A stretch of DNA of 59,695 nt from Roseburia sp. (GTDB lineage: Bacteria; Bacillota_A; Clostridia; Lachnospirales; Lachnospiraceae), in assembly GCA_019411365.1 (NCBI GenBank), contig DXQT01000014.1, positions 1-59,695 on the forward strand, read 5' to 3'. The notes beneath the pieces are model-generated. The model was not told where the DNA came from, did not search any database, and saw only the letters and a program-made list of their open reading frames with translations. Positions within the stretch are counted from its first letter, which is position 1; every line of letters starts with the position of its first letter. Positions 26,187 through 34,126 of the stretch are shown here, in pieces. The position numbers were made by a program, and so were the translations under genes.

Positions 26187-26732
26187 TTAAAACTGAAAAT
26201 CTTCATAATCTTCCGGTGTAAAACGATGATAGATCAGATGGCAGCCCTCATCTGTGATGCAGTAACGGTAATCATCCGGCACCCCATCCTCAAAGTAAAC
26301 CAGATAATCAAATTCCCTGTGTGTCGTCCGTTCTACATGTACATGATCCGAATATCTGTGAAACTGCTGTAAAAGCTCGTCTATCGTGCAGCCATGTTTT
26401 CCGATTGTTTCTATAAAACTGGAAATGAACTCACTTCCGTTCGTGTGTTCATGCACATAATCAACACCGCTCGGCGGAATTGCAATGCAGAAACGCTCAC
26501 CTTTATTGGAGATTTCCACCCCGCCAAGTGTCTGCACCGTCTTTTTTGAAAATTCTGCAAGCAGTTCTGACATCTCTTTTTCTGCTGCATCGGTATGGAA
26601 GAAACGGTTCAGCGAGGTAATCGGATAATATAACCGGATCAGTTCACTCCGGTAACCAAGTTTTATCTGTTCTTCCTGTATGACCTCGATGATATTTTTT
26701 TCAAGTCTCGTAAAATCCACTGCCTTTTCCAT
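26187..26732 (-). CDS. DUF3877-family protein of unknown function
   Basis: A 181-residue soluble protein, starting MEKAVDFTRLEKNIIEVIQ and ending in an acidic, aromatic tail. The blocks LGYRSELIRLYYP and CIAIPPSGVDYVHEH resemble DUF3877, a family I associate with Lachnospiraceae. No catalytic motif is evident, although several histidines cluster in the C-terminal half (FHRYSDHVHVERTTHREFDYL is split by the family pattern). It sits between the T-box and the Rrf2 regulator on the same strand and may be co-transcribed with the latter. Confidence 0.6.
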   Translation of the reverse strand: MEKAVDFTRLEKNIIEVIQEEQIKLGYRSELIRLYYPITSLNRFFHTDAAEKEMSELLAEFSKKTVQTLGGVEISNKGERFCIAIPPSGVDYVHEHTNGSEFISSFIETIGKHGCTIDELLQQFHRYSDHVHVERTTHREFDYLVYFEDGVPDDYRYCITDEGCHLIYHRFTPEDYEDFQF

Positions 26733-26849
26733 TTCTTTCTTCCTTATTATTTTACTCCCACTGTGTCAGACTGATAAATTCCGGCTTATTATTTTACTTC
26801 CACTGTGTCGGAGCAATCCATTCCCACGCTTCTTATTTTCTCATAAAAT

Positions 26850-27281
26850 TCAGATTACATACTCGCCGGCACGCTGTCTCTCGTAGTCCACTAAATCTGC
26901 GAGTGTGATACTGTCAACAACCTGATTGATCGCCTCGTTCATTTTTTTCCACACCAGAACTGTTGCACAGTCATTCATCTTATCACAGGTGTCTTCATCC
27001 TCGACGCATGCCACCGGTGCAAGGCTTCCCTCTGTCAGGCGTAATATCATTCCGACGGTATATTCTTCCGGTCTTTTTGTCAGAATGTATCCTCCCTGTG
27101 CACCACGAATGCTCTTTACATATTTTGCCTTATTTAAAACGGAAATAATCTGCTCTAAATATTTATCTGAAATTTCCTGGCGTCTCGCAATATCCTTTAA
27201 ACTGATCGGCTCTCCGGTATTATTCAGTGCAAGATCCAGCATCAGGCGTAACGCATATCTTCCTTTTGTTGATATTCTCAT
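26850..27281 (-). CDS. Rrf2-family regulator, IscR-like
   Basis: A 143-residue repressor with the family start MRISTKGRYALRLML, a winged helix (SLKDIARRQEISDKYLEQI, RGAQGGYIL) and three cysteines in VACVEDEDTCDKMNDC. The C-x6-C-x5-C spacing resembles the cluster-binding cysteines of IscR, so it may sense Fe-S status; a CymR-like cysteine-sensing role is the alternative. Its promoter shares the half-site ATAGGAATT with the operator at nifS, so autoregulation and control of the nifS-nifU-metY-cysK genes is inferred. Confidence 0.88.
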   Translation of the reverse strand: MRISTKGRYALRLMLDLALNNTGEPISLKDIARRQEISDKYLEQIISVLNKAKYVKSIRGAQGGYILTKRPEEYTVGMILRLTEGSLAPVACVEDEDTCDKMNDCATVLVWKKMNEAINQVVDSITLADLVDYERQRAGEYVI

Positions 27282-27379
27282 ATTTTCCTCATTTCTGCGC
27301 TGTTTTTCATATTTTAGGCTTGCGGATGCAGCGCAGCCGCAAACTTATGAATAAACGATTCTTTTATCATCGTATTAGA

Positions 27380-27416
27380 AGTATATCCGACTATTCATAC
27401 CATGTCAATAGGAATT
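27380..27416 (-). promoter_or_regulatory. Promoter and half operator of the Rrf2-family gene
   Basis: On the minus strand TTGACA (27408-27403) and TATACT (27385-27380) are 17 bp apart. The sequence AATTCCTATTGACA here contains the same half-site, AATTCCTAT, as the palindrome at nifS (20197-20221), overlapping the -35 box in the same way. Confidence 0.7.
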
Positions 27417-27426
27417 AAAGTATTCG

Positions 27427-27747
27427 TTAAAATATCTCTTTGCGCCACTGATATTTTGAGAGATCAACACATCCGTCTTTTACCTCTATGCCATCCGCTT
27501 CCAAAAGTCCGATCTGCCTGTTTTCGCCACCAAATGCAAAGGCCTCCGAAACTCTCCCCTCACGGTTTACTACCCGGTAACACGGGATTCCCTCCGGATC
27601 CGGATTTACATGCAGCGCATAGCCGACCACCCTGGCCCACCTTTTGTTGCCCGCAAGCGCTGCCACCTGTCCATAAGTGGCAACCGTACCGCGTGGAATC
27701 TGTTTTACAATGTCATATATTTTTTCGTAGGAATTTTTCTGTTCCAT
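27427..27747 (-). CDS. MGMT-family DNA alkyl-repair-like protein
   Basis: A 106-residue protein equal to the C-terminal DNA-binding and active-site domain of O6-methylguanine-DNA methyltransferases. It has IPRGTVATYGQVAALAG and the active-site motif GIPCYRVV. The acceptor cysteine is kept, but the usual PCHRV histidine is tyrosine, and the N-terminal Ada/Ogt domain is missing. Small proteins of this kind include alkyltransferase-like proteins that flag lesions for excision repair. Whether this one transfers alkyl groups is not clear. It ends 146 nt from the Rrf2 gene. Confidence 0.88.
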   Translation of the reverse strand: MEQKNSYEKIYDIVKQIPRGTVATYGQVAALAGNKRWARVVGYALHVNPDPEGIPCYRVVNREGRVSEAFAFGGENRQIGLLEADGIEVKDGCVDLSKYQWRKEIF

Positions 27748-27770
27748 GCTGCTCCTTAAGTATAGACTAT

Positions 27771-27860
27771 GATTCGCTCAGCAGTCTTATTATATCATGA
27801 AGCCCAGCTTCATGATCGTGATCTACACTCGCTCTGCTCGGCAGTCTTATTATACCATGG
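27771..27860. repeat. Pair of short direct repeats flanking a palindrome
   Basis: GCAGTCTTATTATATCATG (27781-27799) and GCAGTCTTATTATACCATG (27841-27859) are direct repeats, both preceded by a GCTC[AG] block. Between them lies the palindrome TCATGAAGC-CCA-GCTTCATGA at 27796-27816. A third copy, CTCGGCAGTCTTATTATAT, lies at 30784-30802. The function is unknown. Confidence 0.6.
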
Positions 27861-27883
27861 ATTACTTTTTTGCGCCATTCACC

Positions 27884-27912
27884 TTGCAATCATGTTAAGA
27901 ACATGCTAAAAT
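27884..27912 (+). promoter_or_regulatory. sulP promoter with palindromic operator in the spacer
   Basis: TTGCAA and TAAAAT are 17 bp apart, and the spacer contains the perfect palindrome CATGTT-AAG-AACATG (27891-27905). A protein bound there would compete with RNA polymerase. No candidate regulator is evident nearby. Confidence 0.5.
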
Positions 27913-27981
27913 TTTAATTTGTGTTTTTATAAATTTTTAATACTTTTTATACTTAGGAAAGAATTGGAGTACAAAAGACCT

Positions 27982-29652
27982 ATGAACGAACTAAGACCAA
28001 AACTATTTGACGTAATGAAGGGCTACACAAAAGAGCAGCTCATCAAAGATATCCTTTCCGGTATCATTGTGGCGATCATTGCTCTTCCACTTTCTATCGC
28101 ACTTGCGATCGCTTCCGGTGTCGGTCCGGTACAGGGACTCTACACTGCGATCGTTGCCGGATTTTTTATTTCCTTTTTCGGAGGAAGCCGTGTACAGATT
28201 GGCGGACCAACTGCCGCATTTGTTGTTATCATCTATGGCATCGTGACCACTTACGGTACAGACGGACTGATTGTCGCAACAATCATGGCAGGTATCATTT
28301 TATGTATTATGGGTCTCTGCCATTTTGGTTCCCTGATTAAATATATTCCTTATACGATCACGACAGGTTTTACCTGTGGTATCGCAGTCACCCTGTTTGT
28401 CGGACAGATCAAAGATTTTCTTGGACTTGATATGGGTGCTGTTCCTTCTGAATTTATTGAAAAACTTGGCGCCTATGCTGCAAATATCACAACCATCAAT
28501 CCGGTTACCGTCGCAATCGGTGCCGTTGCACTTGTGATTTTAATTCTGTGGCCGAAAGTAACTGACAAACTGCCGGGATCCCTGATCGCAATTATCGTGA
28601 CAACTGCCATCGTTTATTTTGCTAAACTGCCGGTCAACACGATCGGAAGTGTTTACGGAGAACTTTCCTCCGAATTTCCGTCTTTCCACATGCCGGCATT
28701 CAGCTATAAACTGGTACAGGAACTGATCTCCCCGGCATTTACGATCGCGATTTTAGCCGGTATTGAATCCCTGCTTTCCGCAGTCGTATCTGATGGTATG
28801 ATCGGTGACACCCACAAGTCAAATGCCGAACTGATCGGTCAGGGACTTGGAAATATTTTTTCCGGCCTGTTTGGCGGAATCCCTGCTACCGGAGCGATTG
28901 CCCGTACTGCTGCAAACGTAAGAAACGGCGGACGTACCCCGATCGCAGGTATCACACACTGTATCACTTTAAGCATTATTTTAGTTGTTTTAATGCCGCT
29001 TGCTTCCCTAATTCCTATGACAACATTAGCCGCAGTGCTTTTAGTCGTTGCATGGAACATGGCAGACTGGACTTCCTTTTTCCATCTGTGCAAAACTGCT
29101 CCAAAGAGTGATATGATCGTACTTGTTGCAACATTTTTCCTGACTGTATTTTTTGACCTTGTCGTTGCCATCGAAGTCGGTGTCGTACTTGCCGCACTTT
29201 TATTTATGAAACGTATGGCAGAAACTGCCGATGTCACTGCCTGGAAATATGCAGATGAGCCGGATGTCACCCCTGGCGAAGCTGAAAAAATGCGCGACAT
29301 TCCACACTCGATCCGTGTATTTGAGATCAGTGGACCGCTGTTTTTCGCCGCTGCTGACGAAATTCTTGCAATTACCAGTGACAAGTCAACCAAAGTCATC
29401 GTTATCCGTATGCGAAGTGTTCCGGCAATTGATGCCAGCGCAATGCGTTCCCTGCGTGATCTTGCTGCCCGCGCGAAGAAAAAACATATCACTTTGATCT
29501 TCTCACATGTCAACGAACAGCCGATGTCCGTTATGAAAAAAGATCACTTTATCGAGCTGATCGGGGAAGAACATTTCCTTCCGAATATTGTGGAAGCTCT
29601 CGGTTATGCGGAAAATATGGTCGCAGATTCCGGTCATAAGGCTGCGAAATAA
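27982..29652 (+). CDS. SulP-family inorganic anion transporter
   Basis: A 556-residue SLC26/SulP protein. Residues up to about 410 form the membrane transport domain with ten or more helices (IIALPLSIALAIASGVGP, FFISFFGGSRVQIGGPTAA, GLFGGIPATGAIARTAANV). A cytoplasmic STAS domain follows (about 430-545; SIRVFEISGPLFFAAADEI, PAIDASAMRSL). Substrates of the family include sulfate, bicarbonate and dicarboxylates; this one cannot be told. The ATG at 27982 starts the conserved N-terminal region; GGAG lies 12 nt upstream, so initiation may be modest. Single gene. Confidence 0.93.
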   Translation: MNELRPKLFDVMKGYTKEQLIKDILSGIIVAIIALPLSIALAIASGVGPVQGLYTAIVAGFFISFFGGSRVQIGGPTAAFVVIIYGIVTTYGTDGLIVATIMAGIILCIMGLCHFGSLIKYIPYTITTGFTCGIAVTLFVGQIKDFLGLDMGAVPSEFIEKLGAYAANITTINPVTVAIGAVALVILILWPKVTDKLPGSLIAIIVTTAIVYFAKLPVNTIGSVYGELSSEFPSFHMPAFSYKLVQELISPAFTIAILAGIESLLSAVVSDGMIGDTHKSNAELIGQGLGNIFSGLFGGIPATGAIARTAANVRNGGRTPIAGITHCITLSIILVVLMPLASLIPMTTLAAVLLVVAWNMADWTSFFHLCKTAPKSDMIVLVATFFLTVFFDLVVAIEVGVVLAALLFMKRMAETADVTAWKYADEPDVTPGEAEKMRDIPHSIRVFEISGPLFFAAADEILAITSDKSTKVIVIRMRSVPAIDASAMRSLRDLAARAKKKHITLIFSHVNEQPMSVMKKDHFIELIGEEHFLPNIVEALGYAENMVADSGHKAAK

Positions 29653-29709
29653 CAGAATTTATTTATTCTTATGATGAAATATCGGATTAGGATGGCTGCA
29701 CACTTCCTT

Positions 29710-30126
29710 TTACTGTGTCAGCCATTCTATCTCCGCGTCCTCTGTCGATGTTTCCATCTCTGCCTGACCTTCCCCTTCTTTTAAAACGATGCAGTTGTGA
29801 TTGTCATCCACCTGAACCTGATAAAAATATTTCAAATCGTCGCTGACACCATTACTGTACTGATATTCCACAAAATACTGCGCTTGTGCCGGTGTTTCGG
29901 CAGGTTCGAAACCAAACGACGTCTCTTTGATCTCACAATCCGAATCATATTGATCTAAATACTCCTGAAAAATTGGATCTGTGTATCCTCTTGCAATCTC
30001 ACTTCGATCATACAGCTCCTGCATCACGGCATCTTCCTCTATACCGGCGGATCCGCTATTTGCTCCACATCCTGCCAAAAACATTCCCATGATAAGCAGC
30101 AAACCTGTTATTTTACTCCTGCGCAT
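29710..30126 (-). CDS. Putative lipoprotein of unknown function
   Basis: About 138 residues. A signal peptide with lipobox (LLLIMGMFLAGCGANSG) indicates a lipid-anchored exported protein. The mature part is acidic and has no domain I recognise; VEYQYSNGVSDDLKYFYQVQ suggests beta structure. The ATG at 30126 follows GGGGAGG and overlaps the end of the upstream GerMN lipoprotein gene by 14 nt, so the two are coupled and probably act together in the envelope. Confidence 0.7.
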   Translation of the reverse strand: MRRSKITGLLLIMGMFLAGCGANSGSAGIEEDAVMQELYDRSEIARGYTDPIFQEYLDQYDSDCEIKETSFGFEPAETPAQAQYFVEYQYSNGVSDDLKYFYQVQVDDNHNCIVLKEGEGQAEMETSTEDAEIEWLTQ

Positions 30127-30595
30127 CGTATGTATACCTCCCCTGCAGAGTCTCATACTCTGCATGCCCGGTGCTCCAGGTTCCTCCCTCCACCAGAAGA
30201 GACACTGCCTTGGCATCATAGGCGTCCAGATAAGTATTGACTACGCTTCCAACTGTCGCGTACTCTCCTGCCGTTCCCATCTGATTTACATATTCCTCAA
30301 ATGTTTTCGACAGATCTAGCGTTATGGTATCCTCTTCCTGTTTAAAATCAAGCACTTTCACATCCGACGGAACCACACCGGCATCGATCAGCGCAGCCAT
30401 GATATTTTCAGGCGTAAGCGCATCGAGCGATACCGTTTCTGTGTCAAAACCATCTGCATTTTCATTGCTTTTATATATGGTAATATTATTGTCTTCTTTA
30501 TCAGCATTTTCCCGCCTGCCACAGCCTGATGCTGTCATAAGAACTATCGCTGCTAAAATCAATGCCATTTTCCGTGTTACACTTGTTCGTTTCAT
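30113..30595 (-). CDS. GerMN-domain lipoprotein
   Basis: A 160-residue exported lipoprotein with signal and lipobox LMTASGCGRR. The C-terminal part resembles the GerMN domain known from GerM and sporulation-associated proteins: ITLDLSKTFEEY, MGTAGEYATVGSVVNTYL and KAVSLLVEGG. GerMN domains are thought to act in the cell envelope. The ATG at 30595 follows GAGGAGG; upstream in-frame starts precede the signal peptide and are unlikely. Overlap with the next lipoprotein gene suggests a two-gene operon. Confidence 0.8.
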   Translation of the reverse strand: MKRTSVTRKMALILAAIVLMTASGCGRRENADKEDNNITIYKSNENADGFDTETVSLDALTPENIMAALIDAGVVPSDVKVLDFKQEEDTITLDLSKTFEEYVNQMGTAGEYATVGSVVNTYLDAYDAKAVSLLVEGGTWSTGHAEYETLQGRYTYDAQE

Positions 30596-30650
30596 ATTTT
30601 GCCTCCTCTTTTCCATCATTTTTCCTTTCAATCACGATTCATTTTTACCT

Positions 30651-30745
30651 TTTGGGTATATATGAAAATTTTGCTCGGAAAATACCCATAATTTTCCCTT
30701 AAATCCGCGTTTTTTGAGGATTTTTTTGTGATAATGGACATACAC
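30651..30745. repeat. Intergenic repeat, copy 1 (GGGTATATA type)
   Basis: Begins TTTTGGGTATATATGAAAAT, continues with AAATACCCATAATTTTCCC, TTTTTTGAGGATTTTTTTGT and ends GATAATGGACATAC. A related segment with the same blocks in the same order is at 56301-56393. The GGGTAT/ATACCC blocks can pair. It fills part of the gene-free stretch 30596-30916 with the repeats at 30784 and 30865. Confidence 0.5.
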
Positions 30746-30783
30746 AGATAGTTTTTCATGCTATATGCCTTATACTCGCTTCG

Positions 30784-30802
30784 CTCGGCAGTCTTATTAT
30801 AT
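30784..30802. repeat. Third copy of the GCAGTCTTATTATA repeat
   Basis: CTCGGCAGTCTTATTATAT matches the pair at 27781 and 27841, including the preceding CTCG. It lies between the GerMN lipoprotein gene and the MerR regulator. Confidence 0.6.
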
Positions 30803-30864
30803 CTTATCTCATTTTGTTTTTGTTAAACCTTCGTCTAAATTAAGAAAATCTTCCATATTTCCAA

Positions 30865-30900
30865 CCATAAAATACACGTTCTGCGAACACTCTATGATTA
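30865..30900. repeat. Short imperfect-palindromic intergenic repeat, copy 3
   Basis: CATAAAATACACGTTCTGC followed by GAACACTCTATGATT matches copies at 6963 and 7143 in the rib leader. It lies just downstream of the MerR-family gene. Confidence 0.6.
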
Positions 30901-30916
30901 AGTGAAACAGCAGTCT

Positions 30917-31750
30917 TCACAGTTCATCCATATCTCCCCCGCAGATGCGCACCGATATCTCCGTCACATATTCCTCCACCGTCTCCGCCATCAGCTGATC
31001 CACCGTGTAAACTTCCAGGAACTCTTCCGCCAGTGTAATCTGATGTTCATCTGCATAAGCAAGAAGTTTCCGGTAAGCCTCCCCGATGTTTCTCCAGTGC
31101 CCTTTAAAATAAGTTGTCAGATATTTCCCCGCAGGCATAAAATGGCAGGACATGCCGCCCGGCTTATGTTTCATCAGCAATATTACGTTGCTGTAATTTG
31201 CATAGATCTGCCGTCTGACATCTTTTGCATACTGGATGTAACCAATCTCATAACAGATGCTTTTGCTGTTGTTCTCATAAAAATTGATCAGTTCCGCTGT
31301 GCGCTCCGCAAATTCTGATTCCGAAACGTCTAAAAATGCATCCATCAGATAATATCTGCCCGGTTTTTCACAGACAAATATTTCATCTTTTTCTTTCTCT
31401 AAATATGCCCTGATTTTTTTACTTTTTTCTTCCATCCACTGCCTGCGATCCTTTAACAGCCGGATTTTTTCTGCCAGAATCTGTTCCTCTTTTTCAAACA
31501 GCTCCAATAATTTTTCCGGAGTCCGGTCACTTAAAAAGGCCTGGATCTCTTTTAAAGACATACCAAGTTCCTTTAGCATAATGATCGCTTCGAGCACTTC
31601 GATCTGATGGATCGAATAATAACGGTACTCGTTATCAAGCACGATCTCCGGCGAAAACAAGCCGATCTTATCATAATGAAATAAAGTGTTTTTGGTGACG
31701 TGCATGAGCTTTGCAAGCTCACCAGTTGTCAGATATTGACTTTTGTCCAC
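30917..31750 (-). CDS. MerR-family transcriptional regulator
   Basis: A 277-residue regulator with an N-terminal MerR winged helix (YLTTGELAKLMHVTKNTLFHYDKIGLF, then NEYRYYSIHQIEVLEAI), a dimerisation coiled coil (about 80-125), and a C-terminal effector domain of about 150 residues resembling the GyrI-like/BmrR type. The GTG at 31750 follows GGGGAG by seven bases; the open frame upstream runs across the divergent promoter and is not coding. It diverges from a MATE efflux gene whose promoter has the 19-bp spacer expected for MerR control, so drug-inducible efflux is inferred. Confidence 0.9.
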   Translation of the reverse strand: MDKSQYLTTGELAKLMHVTKNTLFHYDKIGLFSPEIVLDNEYRYYSIHQIEVLEAIIMLKELGMSLKEIQAFLSDRTPEKLLELFEKEEQILAEKIRLLKDRRQWMEEKSKKIRAYLEKEKDEIFVCEKPGRYYLMDAFLDVSESEFAERTAELINFYENNSKSICYEIGYIQYAKDVRRQIYANYSNVILLMKHKPGGMSCHFMPAGKYLTTYFKGHWRNIGEAYRKLLAYADEHQITLAEEFLEVYTVDQLMAETVEEYVTEISVRICGGDMDEL

Positions 31751-31778
31751 TTTTAATCTCCCCTCACGAAAAAAGTTC

Positions 31779-31809
31779 TTGACTATATGGTAACAATATA
31801 GTTTATGAT
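31779..31809 (+). promoter_or_regulatory. MerR-type promoter of the MATE gene
   Basis: TTGACT (31779-31784) and TATGAT (31804-31809) are separated by 19 bp, the overlong spacing typical of MerR-activated promoters. The spacer contains the dyad CTATAT-N7-ATATAG centred between the boxes. Confidence 0.8.
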
Positions 31810-31886
31810 AGCATTTGTGTCTCAAAACCGCAATTTTCATCTGCGCTGACACAACATTTAAAAATATTTCAAAGGAGGAACCCATT

Positions 31887-33215
31887 ATGGCACAGTCCAT
31901 TGGTCAGAAATTCACACCTGTCACTTTATTAAAATTCGCATTACCATCCATGGTCATGATGGTACTCATGTCCTGTTATACAATCACGGACGGGATTTTT
32001 ATCTCGCGCTTTCTTGGAGATAATGCGCTGTCCGCAGTCAATATCGTCTATCCGGTCATCAATATCGTACTCGCCATCGGCGTCATGCTCGCAACCGGAG
32101 GAAGCGCCGTCGTCGCAAAGAAAATGGGCGAAGGGAAAGACGATGAAGCAAAAGATAACTTTTCCATGCTCGTGTTTACCGGTGTTGTGGCGAGTGTTGT
32201 CATCCTGATACTGACGATTTTATTTTTAGAACCAATCTGCCGCGCTCTCGGTGCAAATGATTCGTTACTTGCAAACTGCAAGGCATATCTTTTTACCGTT
32301 GTTTTATTTGCCCCGGCGTGCATGCTGCAGAGCCTGTTCCAGACGTTCTTCGTGACAGCGGGAAAACCACACATTGGCATGACGTTAGTCATCAGTGCCG
32401 GTATTGCAAATGCCGTGTTGGACTATGTATTTTTATCGCCTCTCGGCTTTGGCATTGAGGGTGCCGCCTTAGCTACCGGTATCGGCCAGCTCATCCCGGC
32501 AGTCGTGGGACTCTTCTACTTTTTCTTTGTCAAGGGAGATCTTTATTTTACAAAATTTCATTTTCATGGAAGTGTCCTTTCCGCTGCAAGTTTTAACGGT
32601 GCATCCGAAATGGTGACAAACATTGCAAACGCCGTGATCACTTATGCATTCAATAAGATCATGCTGCGCCTTGCCGGCGAAAACGGTGTTGCCGCAATCA
32701 CGATACTGCTTTATTCCCAATTTTTATTTAATGCGCTTTTTCTTGGATTTTCCATGGGTGTTGCACCTGTGATCAGTTACAATTACGGTGCAAAAAATAC
32801 AGGCGGACTGAAAAGCGTCTGCAAAATCTGCAGACGCTTCGTGATCGTTTCTTCTATTATAATTACTATTTGCTGTAACCTGCTCTCCGAGCCGATCGTA
32901 CTTTTGTTTGTGGGTGGAAAAACAGCGACTTATGACCTTGCCGTCAGCGGTTTTTCGGTATTCTGTGTGACCTTTTTGTTCAGCGGTTATAACATTTTTT
33001 CATCCGCTCTCTTTACGGCACTCTCAGACGGTAAAACCTCGGCAATCATATCCTTTACAAGAACCTTTGTTTTTATCCTGCTGTCACTCCTCACACTGCC
33101 AGCCATTTGGGGGGTGACCGGTGTGTGGCTTGCAATCCCGGTGGCGGAGTTTGTGACACTGTTTTTATCGATTTTTTATCAGCGGCGCAAACGGACGGTT
33201 TATCATTACACCTGA
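31887..33215 (+). CDS. MATE-family multidrug efflux transporter
   Basis: A 442-residue protein with twelve membrane helices in two halves. Landmarks are LLKFALPSMVMMVLMSCYTITDG with the N-terminal MATE signature, a second-half match at GENGVAAITILLYSQF, and GVAPVISYNYGA. It should export drugs or metabolites by Na+ or H+ exchange. The ATG at 31887 follows AAAGGAGG. It diverges from the MerR regulator and its stop overlaps the converging CBS gene by 10 nt. Confidence 0.93.
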   Translation: MAQSIGQKFTPVTLLKFALPSMVMMVLMSCYTITDGIFISRFLGDNALSAVNIVYPVINIVLAIGVMLATGGSAVVAKKMGEGKDDEAKDNFSMLVFTGVVASVVILILTILFLEPICRALGANDSLLANCKAYLFTVVLFAPACMLQSLFQTFFVTAGKPHIGMTLVISAGIANAVLDYVFLSPLGFGIEGAALATGIGQLIPAVVGLFYFFFVKGDLYFTKFHFHGSVLSAASFNGASEMVTNIANAVITYAFNKIMLRLAGENGVAAITILLYSQFLFNALFLGFSMGVAPVISYNYGAKNTGGLKSVCKICRRFVIVSSIIITICCNLLSEPIVLLFVGGKTATYDLAVSGFSVFCVTFLFSGYNIFSSALFTALSDGKTSAIISFTRTFVFILLSLLTLPAIWGVTGVWLAIPVAEFVTLFLSIFYQRRKRTVYHYT

Positions 33216-33616
33216 GCAGCCGCTTTCTTCCCAAGATATGCCAGCACATCTTTTCTGGTCACGATCCCGATAAACACCTTTTTATCATCCACAACCGGAA
33301 CAAAGTTCTGGTTCATTACCTTGTCAAACAGATTCTCCATGGATTCATCAATCTTTACCGCCTGATTATCCCTTCTACGCTCAATCGATGTGATCGGCAT
33401 GTCCTCAAGCAGTTTCAGATCCGGGAAATTGCGGTCCTTTAAAAACCAGAGCAGATCTCCCTCTGTGATCGTACCAATATATTTTCCTTCCACACCAAGC
33501 AGCGGAATGGCTGTGTAACCGTGATGTTCCATTTTCTCAAGCACCTGACGCATGGTGTCCGTCTCTTCCACATGTGCTACGTCCTCCTTCGGTGTCAGAA
33601 AAAATAAAATGTTCAT
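33206..33616 (-). CDS. CBS-domain pair protein
   Basis: A 136-residue stand-alone Bateman module. The first CBS domain covers about 1-65 (MNILFFLTPKEDVAHVEETD, GYTAIPLLGVEGKYIGTITE), the second about 75-136 (VPVVDDKKVFIGIVTRKDVLAY). Such proteins bind adenine nucleotides and regulate partners. The ATG at 33616 follows GGGGGC; an ATG 15 nt upstream has no ribosome site. No partner is apparent. Its last codons overlap the MATE gene tail to tail. Confidence 0.88.
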   Translation of the reverse strand: MNILFFLTPKEDVAHVEETDTMRQVLEKMEHHGYTAIPLLGVEGKYIGTITEGDLLWFLKDRNFPDLKLLEDMPITSIERRRDNQAVKIDESMENLFDKVMNQNFVPVVDDKKVFIGIVTRKDVLAYLGKKAAAQV

Positions 33617-33709
33617 ATGTGTTGCCCCCATTTGTTTATTGATTTGTGTGTTTTGATTATACTACCATTTCGGGGGTTGGACAACAAGGGAGTTATAACC
33701 TTACTATTT

Positions 33710-34078
33710 TCATTCCTCATCCACTAAAATCATTTCAAATATTTCATCACTTACCCTAAGTTCATGCATACTCTGGTTCTTCGCCAGATATGGTAACACC
33801 ATTAATTTCTGTTGCACTTTTCCTTTATTATCAATTTCAAAATCATACTCAGAAAGTTTTGATTCCAGGCAAGCCGCATAAAATTGTTGTGCAGACAATC
33901 TTGTTTTCACACCAGTCATATGTAAAAAGTTCATATCCCGAAATCCTACATTTACTGTCTTTATATCTTTCCTTTCCCGATATATGATTAGAAACTGTTT
34001 ATCATTCAGTTTTTCTTCGTATTGCTTTACAGCTTCTATCATAATCTTTAAAGCTGCTTTCTTGTCATACTTTGCCAT
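33710..34078 (-). CDS. PBECR4-like putative nuclease-fold protein
   Basis: A 122-residue soluble protein. The block FRDMNFLHMTGVKTRLSAQQ followed by FYAACLESKLSEYDFE resembles PBECR4, one of the Phage-Barnase-EndoU-colicin-RelE-like nuclease domains usually found in mobile elements; this is from memory. The protein is the bare domain with a short N-terminal helix. It lies 19 nt after the terminator hairpin of a small RNA gene driven by a consensus promoter. This layout recalls type III toxin-antitoxin loci, where a repeat RNA and leaky terminator precede the toxin. GGGG five bases before the ATG is a weak ribosome site. Confidence 0.6.
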   Translation of the reverse strand: MAKYDKKAALKIMIEAVKQYEEKLNDKQFLIIYRERKDIKTVNVGFRDMNFLHMTGVKTRLSAQQFYAACLESKLSEYDFEIDNKGKVQQKLMVLPYLAKNQSMHELRVSDEIFEMILVDEE

Positions 34079-34096
34079 CCATACCCCATTAACTTG

Positions 34097-34126
34097 AAAA
34101 AGGCTGCCCTTTCGGACAACCTTTTC
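34097..34126 (-). terminator. Leaky terminator between the small RNA and the PBECR4-like gene
   Basis: On the minus strand AAAAGGTTGTCC-GAAA-GGGCAGCCTTTTT forms a GAAA-capped stem with two mismatches, followed directly by Ts. The imperfect stem would allow some readthrough into the gene 19 nt downstream. Confidence 0.7.

Noticed and set aside
28839..29513. 224-residue frame antisense to sulP
   Set aside because: A shadow frame of a strongly coding gene; no ribosome site or recognisable domain.
29670..29735. Terminator between sulP and the converging lipoprotein gene
   Set aside because: ATGGCTG/CAGCCAT pairs across 29692-29728 but overlaps the lipoprotein stop and has no T-run.
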